Origin: Marinilabiliaceae bacterium UBA5488
Lineage (GTDB): Bacteria > Bacteroidota > Bacteroidia > Bacteroidales > Marinilabiliaceae
Length of the DNA stretch: 64,000 nt
Assembly: GCA_002427105.1 (NCBI GenBank)
Contig: DIPM01000033.1
Location: 62,001 to 126,000 of the forward strand
Direction of reading: 5' to 3'
Position 1 is the stretch's first letter, and every line of letters begins with the position of its first letter. This document shows positions 1 to 7,916 of this stretch, in pieces. A model generated the notes under the pieces. That model did no database searches, was not told where the DNA came from, and saw only the letters and a program-made list of their open reading frames with translations. A program made the translations under genes and the position numbers.

Positions 1-999
1 ATAGGAGTGCGCGAGAACAACCTGAAGAATATTTCAGTTAAATTTCCCCTCAACGTTTTAACAGTTGTCACCGGTGTTAGCGGATCAGGGAAGTCATCTT
101 TAGTAAAAAAAGTATTATTCCCCTCCCTAAGAAAGTTAAAGGGTGGTTTTGCAGATAAGACGGGTATGTTGGAGCGTCTGGGCGGAAATCTGGAGGCTAT
201 CAGTGAGGTAGAATTTGTTGACCAAAATCCTATCGGCAAATCGAGTCGTTCAAACCCGGCCACCTATCTAAAAGCTTGGGACGAGATTCGCAAACTATTA
301 GCCGACGAGAAGCAGGCTAAAATAGAAGGGCTTAAACCATCACATTTCTCTTTCAACGTTGAAGGCGGTCGCTGCGAGGAATGTTTGGGTGAAGGCACAA
401 TTAAGGTTGAAATGCAGTTTATGGCAGATTTAGTTTTAATCTGCGAAAGTTGTAAAGGACGACGCTTTAAGAATGAAATTCTTGATATTAAGCACCGGGG
501 AAAAAATGTTTACGATATATTGGAGATGACAATTGAGGAAGCTATTGGCTTTTTCAGTAATAGCGAGGGCTCAGCTGCCAAAAGAATAGTTGGCAGGCTA
601 CAAGCCCTGGTTGATGTAGGACTGGGTTATATCCGCATGGGCCAGTCATCAAGCACCTTGAGTGGCGGCGAAAGCCAGCGTGTAAAACTCGCCTCATTCC
701 TTGCCATGGAAAAGAGCGCCCCTACTCTGTTCATCTTCGATGAACCGACCACAGGCCTACATTTTCATGATATTGCCAAACTTTTAAAGGCATTTAATGA
801 CCTGATAGAACTGGGTCATTCAATAATAGTTGTAGAACACAATATGGAAGTCATAAAATCAGCTGATCATATTATAGACCTCGGTCCGGAAGGAGGAGAA
901 GAAGGTGGTTATCTGCTGTTTGAAGGAAGTCCCGAAGAGCTGATAAAGGTAGCCAAGTCCTATACCGGAAAATATTTGGCTTCTTACCTGAAAAGCTGA
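1..999 (+). CDS. uvrA: Excinuclease ABC subunit UvrA, C-terminal part (open at left edge)
   Basis: DNA damage recognition subunit of the UvrABC nucleotide excision repair complex, cytosolic. The frame is open from base 1, so the first two thirds of the roughly 940-residue protein lie outside the window; the GTG at 7 is internal, since the usual GxRxNNLKNI strand is already under way. Visible is the second ABC module: Walker A GVSGSGKSS, the zinc finger CEEC...CESC with 19 residues between the pairs, the signature LSGGESQRVKLA, Walker B LFIFDEPTTGLH, and the H-loop VVEHN. The C terminus GKYLASYLKS is typical of the family. The gene ends 11 bases before a convergent gene. Bacteroidota often carry more than one UvrA; which paralogue this is cannot be told from this half. 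Confidence 0.93.
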   Translation: MGVRENNLKNISVKFPLNVLTVVTGVSGSGKSSLVKKVLFPSLRKLKGGFADKTGMLERLGGNLEAISEVEFVDQNPIGKSSRSNPATYLKAWDEIRKLLADEKQAKIEGLKPSHFSFNVEGGRCEECLGEGTIKVEMQFMADLVLICESCKGRRFKNEILDIKHRGKNVYDILEMTIEEAIGFFSNSEGSAAKRIVGRLQALVDVGLGYIRMGQSSSTLSGGESQRVKLASFLAMEKSAPTLFIFDEPTTGLHFHDIAKLLKAFNDLIELGHSIIVVEHNMEVIKSADHIIDLGPEGGEEGGYLLFEGSPEELIKVAKSYTGKYLASYLKS

Positions 1000-1010
1000 G
1001 AAATTAAGAG

Positions 1011-1469
1011 CTATCTACGCTTGCCTTCAGCTTCTACACCAAACAGAATTGCTATGCAACCGCCGATAATCTTTTTGTTTTCTCCGGCATCAGGTATTTT
1101 AATATGAACTATCATAGTCCCTGTGTTTTCGGCAGTAAAATTCCAAACATTTACAAAATTATGGTTTAGATTGTCGAACATGACATTTCTTTGGTCGTCG
1201 AGTAATCGAATATGAATCTGTGGCAGCTCATCCACACCCGAGACTACTAACCTATAATTCTCACCTTTGAAGAAAGTCTTGTATAACTCAGCACTCTCCC
1301 CTTCCTCCATGTAAGTTGCGTTATAATTACCATCATGAATATAGGGGTCAAGAAGCGGCTTGGCAATATTACGTGCAAAACTTAAGCATTGCGCCTGAGT
1401 ATGCCCAAAGGCAGTAAGAAGCACAAGAAAAACAATGGACAACAAACGAACAGGAACAACTAACTTCAT
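1011..1469 (-). CDS. Small exported protein of unknown function (paralogue of the gene at 12970)
   Basis: I do not recognise a named family. The 152-residue product starts with a clear signal peptide (basic MKLVVPVR, hydrophobic run, cleavage likely after HTQAQ), so it should be exported. The mature part looks all-beta: YRLVVSG, then IHIRLLDDQRNVMFDN, VWNFTAENTGTMIVHIK and a final GGCIAILFGVE strand. This matches, segment by segment, the exported protein encoded at 12970-13395 (YRLVM, SLYDTNRNLLFSN, WDFKMEGSMECIIEAR, GMAIMLLGFKV), so the two are paralogues. It lies 20 bases downstream of the putative lipoprotein gene on the same strand and is probably cotranscribed with it. Function unknown; a small extracytoplasmic beta-sandwich is the best guess. 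Confidence 0.75.
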   Translation of the reverse strand: MKLVVPVRLLSIVFLVLLTAFGHTQAQCLSFARNIAKPLLDPYIHDGNYNATYMEEGESAELYKTFFKGENYRLVVSGVDELPQIHIRLLDDQRNVMFDNLNHNFVNVWNFTAENTGTMIVHIKIPDAGENKKIIGGCIAILFGVEAEGKRR

Positions 1470-1489
1470 TTATGCACAATTATTAAATC

Positions 1490-2416
1490 TCAGGATACAA
1501 ACTCAGTTCTGATTTCCCTTATTTTTTCCAGTAATCTGTTAAAAGTATCATTAGTAATAAAAGTTTCAGCTTCGGAGCGCAGAATAGTAATCTTTTGCTC
1601 CGCGTGAGTTTCAGCTTCTACATCTGAAACAGTAACTATCTTAATTTCGTCAAAAATCATCTTAAGCTCATTCATTCTTTCTATAAGAAAACTAATGTCC
1701 GGATTACTCCTGTGTGACTCAAGCAGATTGATAACCGTAGTGAGAGAAAGTTTTTGATATACAATTCTATCAATAAGTTCCGGATTAGCTTCCAAAGAGC
1801 CATTAGTTAGCTGAGTGGCAATATATAAGCCTTCTACCCAAGCACCAACAAGCACCATCACGGCTATTGCAGGTCTGTCTTGCTCAACCAGATAGGCGTT
1901 GGAATTCATAAAAGTCTCTGAAATAATATCCATGACAACCTCGCGGTTATTCATATTTTCCTCCAAGCGGCGAATGGCTTCCTCGTCAATAGCTTCTAAT
2001 ACCCCCAGTTTGCCCGCCAATTGTCGTGCTCCACCCATGTAGTTGATAGTGCTCTGAGTCTGGTCAAAAAGGCTGGAATAACTCATATCAGTGCTATATA
2101 CACCAAGGTTAAGAGCCATCTTTAAGTTGGTGTTATATCGTGAAGTATTGCTCAGATCATTCAACAAGTCCGGATTGTAGCCTGCCCCTGATCTCTTAAT
2201 GAGCATTGCTGTTTCCAAAGGTGATGGTAAGGAATAAAAGATAAGTTTAGATTTATTGAAATCTTCTAATAATCGTTCATCAATAGTGACCGAACTAATT
2301 ATCTCTTTCTCTTCTGTCCCCTGCCTCTTCTGCTGTTGACAAGTGCAAGCAAATGATAGGCCAACTAACAAGAAAGCGGAAATAACGAAAAGGGAATAGC
2401 GGGCAACTTTTTTCAT
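1490..2416 (-). CDS. Putative lipoprotein of unknown function
   Basis: A 308-residue protein with an N-terminal hydrophobic segment followed by SFACTCQQQKRQ, a cysteine-containing processing site that resembles a loose Bacteroidota lipobox; the residues after it are polar and charged, as expected for an exported lipoprotein tether. The rest is predicted alpha-helical and rich in Leu, Glu and Asn, with the segments YNTNLKMALNLGVYSTDMSY, YMGGARQLAGKLGV and VGAWVEGLYIATQ. I cannot assign a function. It is the first gene of a two-gene unit with the small exported protein at 1011-1469. A TATCTTTG promoter box lies 31-38 bases upstream of the start. Confidence 0.72.
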   Translation of the reverse strand: MKKVARYSLFVISAFLLVGLSFACTCQQQKRQGTEEKEIISSVTIDERLLEDFNKSKLIFYSLPSPLETAMLIKRSGAGYNPDLLNDLSNTSRYNTNLKMALNLGVYSTDMSYSSLFDQTQSTINYMGGARQLAGKLGVLEAIDEEAIRRLEENMNNREVVMDIISETFMNSNAYLVEQDRPAIAVMVLVGAWVEGLYIATQLTNGSLEANPELIDRIVYQKLSLTTVINLLESHRSNPDISFLIERMNELKMIFDEIKIVTVSDVEAETHAEQKITILRSEAETFITNDTFNRLLEKIREIRTEFVS

Positions 2417-2446
2417 AATATGCTAAATTTAAAAAGGCATTCCAAC

Positions 2447-2454
2447 CAAAGATA
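2447..2454 (-). promoter_or_regulatory. Putative -7 box for the lipoprotein gene
   Basis: Minus-strand TATCTTTG, a full match to the Bacteroidota TAnnTTTG element, 31 bases before the start at 2416. No TTG at the -33 spacing was seen. Confidence 0.35.
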
Positions 2455-2529
2455 AATATATATGATGAAATGATTTATATGATTATTCAAAATAATAACA
2501 ATAAAAATCAAACACTAAGATCCTGCCTC

Positions 2530-3516
2530 TTATTCAAACTTTGAAAAATACCTCATAAACTGGGCTCTTTCGTACACAGCAGGGTTCGCCATCTTGCTAT
2601 AAGACATTAATCCTCTGAATTCATCCACAGAAGTAAATCCCTTTTCTCTCATCCAGGTCTCCACCTGTTTCAACATTATGCTTATCACTTCCGGGCCATT
2701 CTTATAAACTGAAGAGCATACCTGCACTGTTTTAGCTCCCGCAAGCAACTGTTTTATAAGCGCCTCACCGTTATGAACACCGGTTGAAGCAGAAATATCA
2801 ATATTCCTGACTTTATCGCTAACAATAGCTACCCAACGAAGTGAACGGCTAATATCCGAAGGCGAGCTAAAAATTTCCGACGAAGTAAGGCTTAAGTTAT
2901 TTATATCTATATCAGGCTCATAAAAGCGGTTAAACAATACCACGCCTTTGGCACCGCTTACTGATAGTTTGTCAACAACAGCAACGAGATTTGAAAAATA
3001 AAAGCCCAACTTCATAACAACGGGGATGGAAACCACCTCGCTAACTGCTTTAGCGACCCTGAAATACAGCTCTTCATAAGCGGATGAATCACTGTTTTTA
3101 TCAGTATTTACTATAAACAGGTTTAATTCAATCGCATCCGCCCCGGCAGCCTCTATTTGCTGGGCAAAATCTATCCACTCGTCTGATGAATAGCAATTTA
3201 TACTTGCTATAACAGGAATATCAATCGCCGCCTTGGCATCTTTGATTAACTTTAAGTATTCAGATACATTGTTATTACGGGAGTAGTTTTTTATATAATC
3301 CATAGCCTCCGGATAGTCCATGCCCACTCCTTTATAAATAGCCCGATCTACCTCATGGGTAATCTGTTCTTCAAACAGAGACTTCAAGACAACTGCGCCT
3401 GCTCCTGCCTTGTGCAGTTTTGTAAGCTTATCAACACTATTTGTAAGCCCTGAACTTCCTACAATAATTGGATTCTTGAGCTTTAATCCCAAATAATTAG
3501 TATCCAGTTTAGTCAT
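2530..3516 (-). CDS. Dihydroorotate dehydrogenase-like flavoprotein without the catalytic cysteine
   Basis: A 328-residue TIM-barrel protein of the DHOD/PyrD superfamily (COG0167). Seen: N-terminal LGLKLKNPIIVGSSGLT, the ASINCYSSDEW strand, AGADAIELN at about residues 125-132, VVMKLGFYFSNL, and the C-terminal phosphate-binding region ASTGVHNGEALIKQLLAGA. In class 1 dihydroorotate dehydrogenases ELN is followed by xSCPN, carrying the catalytic base; here the sequence is ELNLFIVNTDKN, with no Cys or Ser at that place. It is also not next to pyrimidine genes but downstream of yggS, DUF1015 and serA. I therefore call it DHOD-like, probably FMN-binding, with an unknown substrate. Alternatives are a dihydropyrimidine or other ene-reductase activity. 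Confidence 0.85.
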   Translation of the reverse strand: MTKLDTNYLGLKLKNPIIVGSSGLTNSVDKLTKLHKAGAGAVVLKSLFEEQITHEVDRAIYKGVGMDYPEAMDYIKNYSRNNNVSEYLKLIKDAKAAIDIPVIASINCYSSDEWIDFAQQIEAAGADAIELNLFIVNTDKNSDSSAYEELYFRVAKAVSEVVSIPVVMKLGFYFSNLVAVVDKLSVSGAKGVVLFNRFYEPDIDINNLSLTSSEIFSSPSDISRSLRWVAIVSDKVRNIDISASTGVHNGEALIKQLLAGAKTVQVCSSVYKNGPEVISIMLKQVETWMREKGFTSVDEFRGLMSYSKMANPAVYERAQFMRYFSKFE

Positions 3517-3585
3517 AACTATAAAATTTCATCAAAATAACTACTCCTGCATCAAAGGCATCTTTTTTGCAATATAAGATGCAAT

Positions 3586-4257
3586 TTACTTCGAATAATC
3601 ACGATCTCCAAACAGAGCACTTCCAACCCGCACCATAGTACTCCCCTCCTCTATAGCAATTTTGTAATCATCCGACATTCCCATGCTTAGCTCTTTAAAC
3701 TTTTCATTATCGGGGAAGCACTTTTTCCTAATATCATCAAAGAGAGCTTTCAGGGCACTGAATTCTCTCCTAATCTGATCTGTATCCTGCGTGAATGTTG
3801 CCATCCCCATAAGACCGGCAATCTCCACATTCCGGAGTTCCTTTAGCTCGCCACCTGTAAAAATAGCCAATACTTCTTCTGCTGTAAATCCAAATTTAGT
3901 ACTCTCGCGGGCAATATGAACCTGCATCAGACAGGGAATTACACGAGCTGCCTTTTTTGCTTCACGGTCGATTGTTAGCAAAAGTTTAAGAGAATCCACT
4001 GCATGAATCAGAGCAACAAAGGGAGCAATATATTTAACCTTGTTTGATTGTAAATGACCTATCATATGCCACTCAATGTCGCCCGGCAGTGCTTCAACTT
4101 TTTCTGACAATTCCTGAACCTTACTTTCGCCAAAAGTCCTTTGCCCTAAGTCGTAGGCTTCCCTGATAAGTTCAGCCGGGTGTGTTTTCGACACCGCTAT
4201 AAGCTTAACATTACCGGGAATCTCATTCTTAATGGTATTAAATCTTTCAGCTAACAT
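3586..4257 (-). CDS. YggS family pyridoxal phosphate homeostasis protein
   Basis: Single-domain, cytosolic PLP-binding TIM-barrel protein of the YggS/PLPBP family, which buffers PLP and affects amino-acid pools but has no known catalytic reaction. The PLP lysine is K24 in LIAVSKTHP. Other family landmarks: FGESKVQEL, WHMIGHLQSNK, CLMQVHIARESTKFGF, GLMGMATF, LSMGMSDDYKIAIEEGSTMVRVGSALFG. An in-frame start exists 16 codons upstream, but the ATG at 4257 gives the normal family N terminus and has a GAAAGG stretch before it, so I chose it (223 residues). It sits 60 bases after DUF1015 on the same strand, consistent with a PLP/serine neighbourhood that includes the PLP enzyme SerC. Confidence 0.93.
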   Translation of the reverse strand: MLAERFNTIKNEIPGNVKLIAVSKTHPAELIREAYDLGQRTFGESKVQELSEKVEALPGDIEWHMIGHLQSNKVKYIAPFVALIHAVDSLKLLLTIDREAKKAARVIPCLMQVHIARESTKFGFTAEEVLAIFTGGELKELRNVEIAGLMGMATFTQDTDQIRREFSALKALFDDIRKKCFPDNEKFKELSMGMSDDYKIAIEEGSTMVRVGSALFGDRDYSK

Positions 4258-4317
4258 AATTTTATCGCCTTTCAAACCATAGTAATCATTAAGTACTATG
4301 GACAATAATCCAAACTA

Positions 4318-5565
4318 CTACAATTGATGTATCACAAGTCCTGACCTTAATTTAGGTTCAAACCAGGTCGTTTTGGGAGGCATAATATTACCACTATCGG
4401 CAATATTAATCAATTGCTGCATAGAGACCGGGTAAAGCGCAAAAGCAGCTTTCATCTCTCCAGAGTCAACACGCCTTTTCAATTCTTCCGGTCCTCTGAT
4501 ACCACCAACAAAATCAACACGTTGCGTAGTTCTAAGATCTGTTACATTTAAAATTCTTTCAAACAAGTGCTTTGACAGGATGGTAACATCAAGTACGCCA
4601 ATAGGATCCTTATCATCATAAGTGCCCTTACGTGCAACAAGTTTGTACCATTTACCCGACAAATACATGCTAAACTCGTGCAATGCAGTAGGTTTGTAAA
4701 TCTCCGTTCCCATCAGATAGACTTCAAAACTGCGACCTAAGGCAAGCATAAAGTCACTTTCGCTCAAGTCATTCAGGTCTTTAACCAGGCGGTTATAATC
4801 AATAATAGCAAGCTGATTATCAGGGAAATGCACGGCCATAAAAAAATTATAATCTTCATTGCCGGTATGGTTCGGGTTGGCGGCCATCCTCTCCTTACCT
4901 ATGCGCGAAGCAGCGGCAGTTCGATGGTGACCATCAGCAACATAAGTGAAAGGAACCTTTTCTGCAAAGAGTTTTTCTATCTTTAAGTTGTACTGCTTAT
5001 CTCTTACAATCCAAAAATGATGACCAAAGCCATCATCGCTAACGAAATCATATTCCGGTTCCTGATTATACACAATCTTCCCGACAATCTTATCAATCTC
5101 CGGAACAGCCTTGTAGCTAAAGAAAACGGGCTCCAGGTTGGCATTATTAACACGGATATGAATCATCCTGTCATCCTCCTTATCGGGACGGGTAAGCTCA
5201 TGTTGCTTAATAAGTCCGTCAAAATAATCCTGACATGCAGCACAGCCAACAATGCCATATTGAGTTCGGCCATTCATCGTCTGGGCGTAGATATAAAAGT
5301 GCTCTTCACTATCCTGAACCAACCAGCCCTTTTCGATAAACTTCCTGAAATTGGCAACTGATGTATCGTACACCTCTTTAGAATGTATATCAATACCTTT
5401 TTTACAGTCTATCTCCGACTTGGTAATATGTAATAGAGAATAGGGATTGCCGGCAGCAATTTGGGCAGCCTCTTCGCTATTCATTACATCATAAGGCAAA
5501 CAGGATAGTTCCTTCGCTATATCTTTGGGTGGACGTAGCCCTTTAAAAGGCTTAACAGTAGCCAT
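4318..5565 (-). CDS. DUF1015 family protein, possible serine kinase-like enzyme
   Basis: A 415-residue member of DUF1015 (COG4198). Recognised from the N terminus VKPFKGLRPPKDIAKELSCLPYDV, the HELTRPDKEDDR segment at about 122-133, and the central YVADGHHRTAAASRI motif with D211, H213, H214 and R215. The motif resembles the DGHxR loop of ParB/SerK-fold enzymes; SerK is an archaeal free-serine kinase, so a phosphotransfer role on serine is a reasonable inference, but I have not seen it shown for this protein. Context supports it: the gene is 47 bases downstream of serA, next to serC, and no serB phosphatase is in the window. It is followed by yggS. Confidence 0.88.
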   Translation of the reverse strand: MATVKPFKGLRPPKDIAKELSCLPYDVMNSEEAAQIAAGNPYSLLHITKSEIDCKKGIDIHSKEVYDTSVANFRKFIEKGWLVQDSEEHFYIYAQTMNGRTQYGIVGCAACQDYFDGLIKQHELTRPDKEDDRMIHIRVNNANLEPVFFSYKAVPEIDKIVGKIVYNQEPEYDFVSDDGFGHHFWIVRDKQYNLKIEKLFAEKVPFTYVADGHHRTAAASRIGKERMAANPNHTGNEDYNFFMAVHFPDNQLAIIDYNRLVKDLNDLSESDFMLALGRSFEVYLMGTEIYKPTALHEFSMYLSGKWYKLVARKGTYDDKDPIGVLDVTILSKHLFERILNVTDLRTTQRVDFVGGIRGPEELKRRVDSGEMKAAFALYPVSMQQLINIADSGNIMPPKTTWFEPKLRSGLVIHQL

Positions 5566-5612
5566 AGCTATTAGTTGTTTTGATTAATAAAAATTCAATA
5601 AGATAGCAAAGC

Positions 5613-6536
5613 TTAGCGATTTACTCTGAAAGTTTCATCGCCATTAGCGAAGAATGCTATGATTTGTTGTGCGGCAGCTACACCGGCATTAATATTGGCC
5701 TCTTCAGTTTGCGCTCCCATTTTCTTGGGTGTAAAGAAACAGCGACCTTGACATTTCTCCTTAAATAAGGCTGCATTAGAAGGCTCTATATCTGATAGAT
5801 AGATAAAATCAGAACGTTCTTCCATTAGCTTAAAAAGCTCTTCTTCGTCAATTACTTCCTTACGGGCAGTATTAACCAATACAGCGCCTTCGGGCATCAA
5901 AGATAAGAGGGACTTATTAATAGATTTCTTTGTAGCATCCGTAGCAGGAATATGTAATGAGACAATACGACTCTTGCGGTAAAGTTCTTCAACAGTGGCA
6001 ACAGGAATAACACCGTCGGCCTTTATTTTATCAGCTGAGACAAAGGGGTCGAAGGCATAAATGGTCATGCCAAAACCGGCGGCAATCTTCGCAACATAGC
6101 GCCCAACATTGCCATAGGCATGAATACCAATACTGCTTCCGCGCAGTTCGCTTCCGGATGCACCGCTATATTGTTTGCGGAGGCCGAAAACAAGCAGGCC
6201 AAAAACAAGCTCGGCAACGGCATTAGAATTCTGACCCGGCGTATTCATGGCAACCACACCGGCGGCAGAACATGCAGCCAAATCGAGGTTATCGTAGCCG
6301 GCACCGGCTCTAACGACAATCTTCATTTTTTTCGCTGCCTCCACTACCTTTGCACTAACAATATCAGACCTGACAATTAATGCGTCAGCATCCGACACCG
6401 CCGCCAAAAGCTCAGCTTCAGAGCTGTATTTTTCCAAGAGTTGAAGAGCGTAACCTGCTTCTTCAACTACATTTCTGATTTTATCTACCGCAAGCTTAGA
6501 AAAGGGCTTTTCAGTAGCAACTAATATCTTTTTCAT
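5613..6536 (-). CDS. serA: D-3-phosphoglycerate dehydrogenase, short Bacteroidota form
   Basis: Oxidises 3-phosphoglycerate to 3-phosphohydroxypyruvate with NAD, first step of the phosphorylated serine pathway. The 307-residue protein has only the substrate and nucleotide-binding domains and no ACT or intervening domain. Seen: VRAGAGYDNLDL, NTPGQNSNAVAELVFG, Rossmann loop GIHAYGNVGRYVA, catalytic Arg in VNTARKEVID, and the acidic residue in LSDIEPS. The usual TPH with the catalytic histidine is replaced by TPKKMGAQT (Lys271-Lys272). The same kind of Lys replacement is known from Entamoeba PGDH, which groups with Bacteroidota enzymes, so I regard the protein as functional. It lies between serC, with a terminator in the gap, and DUF1015. 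Confidence 0.92.
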   Translation of the reverse strand: MKKILVATEKPFSKLAVDKIRNVVEEAGYALQLLEKYSSEAELLAAVSDADALIVRSDIVSAKVVEAAKKMKIVVRAGAGYDNLDLAACSAAGVVAMNTPGQNSNAVAELVFGLLVFGLRKQYSGASGSELRGSSIGIHAYGNVGRYVAKIAAGFGMTIYAFDPFVSADKIKADGVIPVATVEELYRKSRIVSLHIPATDATKKSINKSLLSLMPEGAVLVNTARKEVIDEEELFKLMEERSDFIYLSDIEPSNAALFKEKCQGRCFFTPKKMGAQTEEANINAGVAAAQQIIAFFANGDETFRVNR

Positions 6537-6589
6537 CTATATACAGTTATTTTGTCAATTAATCGCGGGGCTAATTTACCAAATTCCTA

Positions 6590-6632
6590 AAAGAAAAGGG
6601 AGGTAGTGACCTACTTTTCTCACCCTCCCTTT
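6590..6632 (-). terminator. Rho-independent terminator after serC
   Basis: On the minus strand AAAGGGAGG pairs with CCTCCCTTT, extended by an inner TCAC/GTGA pair past a 2-base bulge, and is followed by TTTTCTTTT. It lies 24 bases after the serC stop and before serA, so it would end or attenuate serC transcription ahead of serA. Confidence 0.75.
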
Positions 6633-6655
6633 CCAATGCTTCTTATAAAGTCGTC

Positions 6656-7726
6656 TTAGTGCTTTTTCTCAAACTCCTGCATAGTATCAATTAAAGCCTT
6701 GACACTAGATTCAGGCATAGCATTATAACATGAAGCTCTGAAACCACCAACAGAACGGTGCCCCTTAATTCCAACAATACCACGGGCAGCACTAAATTCC
6801 CTGAATTCAGTTTCCAGTTCCTTATAGTTTTCATTCATCACAAAACATATATTCATAATAGAACGATCTTCCTCATGTTTTACAGTTGACTTGAAGAGTT
6901 TATTACGTTCAATTTCTGAATATAACATATTAGCTTTCCTGATATTTCTCTTTTCCATAGCAACAACGCCACCTTGCTCCTTCAGCCAAAGCAGGGTTTG
7001 CAATGCTGCAAAAACAGGCAACACCGGTGGTGTGTTAAACATAGAGTCATTATCAATATGAGTCTTGTAATTAAGCATGGAAGGAATAGGACGATCCACT
7101 TTCCCCAACAAATCTTCTTTTACAACAACAAAGGCAAGGCCCGCCGGGGCAAGATTCTTCTGGGCACCTCCGTAAATAATGCCATATTTAGACACGTCAA
7201 GGGGGCGGGAAAATATATCAGAAGACATATCAGCAACTACAGGAATACTAACATCCAGGTCTTTGCGAATTTCAGTCCCGAAAATAGTATTGTTAGTTGT
7301 TATATGGAAATAATCTGCGTCGGCAGGTACTTCATAATTCTTTGGTATATAAGAGAAATTTTCGTCTTTCGATGAAGCTACTTCAACTACCTCTCCAAAC
7401 AATTTAGCCTCTTTCAAAGCTTTGGAAGCCCATGTTCCGGTATTAAGGTATGCTGCCTTCTTGTTAAGTAAATTATAGGGCACCATACAAAACTGCAAAC
7501 TTGCACCTCCTCCTAAAAATATAACCTTATATCCAGATGGTACGTCAAGAAGCTCTTTAAAAAGAGCTGTTGTTTGATCCATTACCGCCATAAACTCTTT
7601 GTCGCGGTGGGAAACCTCCATAACTGACAATCCGGTTCCGGCAAAATTCATCACTGCCTCAGCAGTCTTTTGAATGGTAAACTCGGGTAGAATTGATGGT
7701 CCGGCAGAAAAATTATGCTTCTTCAT
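6656..7726 (-). CDS. serC: Phosphoserine aminotransferase
   Basis: PLP enzyme that transfers the amino group of glutamate to 3-phosphohydroxypyruvate, giving O-phosphoserine; second step of serine synthesis, and also used in PLP synthesis in some bacteria. 356 residues, the normal length. Seen: NFSAGPSILPE at the N terminus, VMEVSHRDKEF, FLGGGASLQFCMVP, the PLP lysine K190 in YGGAQKNLAPAGL, ADMSSDIFSRPLD, and the C-terminal GHRSVGGFRASCYNAMP. Transcribed toward serA, from which it is separated by a strong hairpin terminator. A TAATTTTG box lies about 47 bases upstream. Confidence 0.97.
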   Translation of the reverse strand: MKKHNFSAGPSILPEFTIQKTAEAVMNFAGTGLSVMEVSHRDKEFMAVMDQTTALFKELLDVPSGYKVIFLGGGASLQFCMVPYNLLNKKAAYLNTGTWASKALKEAKLFGEVVEVASSKDENFSYIPKNYEVPADADYFHITTNNTIFGTEIRKDLDVSIPVVADMSSDIFSRPLDVSKYGIIYGGAQKNLAPAGLAFVVVKEDLLGKVDRPIPSMLNYKTHIDNDSMFNTPPVLPVFAALQTLLWLKEQGGVVAMEKRNIRKANMLYSEIERNKLFKSTVKHEEDRSIMNICFVMNENYKELETEFREFSAARGIVGIKGHRSVGGFRASCYNAMPESSVKALIDTMQEFEKKH

Positions 7727-7772
7727 GAGAAAATAATGTATTAGGTTGTCTTACTTTGCTGAAATGAAGGCA

Positions 7773-7780
7773 CAAAATTA
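7773..7780 (-). promoter_or_regulatory. Putative -7 box for serC
   Basis: Minus-strand TAATTTTG (TAnnTTTG type) 47 bases upstream of the serC start. No TTG at the right -33 spacing. The rest of the 7727-7916 gap shows nothing I can name. Confidence 0.35.
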
Positions 7781-7916
7781 AAAGAAAAATGTATATCTTA
7801 ATTACAAATCGGAATAAAATACATAGTTTTTAGAATAAAAAGCATAAAAGTTGCGGTTCAGGCAAATCAAAACTCATAACATATAGCAGCCTAAAGCACA
7901 ACTCAGATAATACTTA

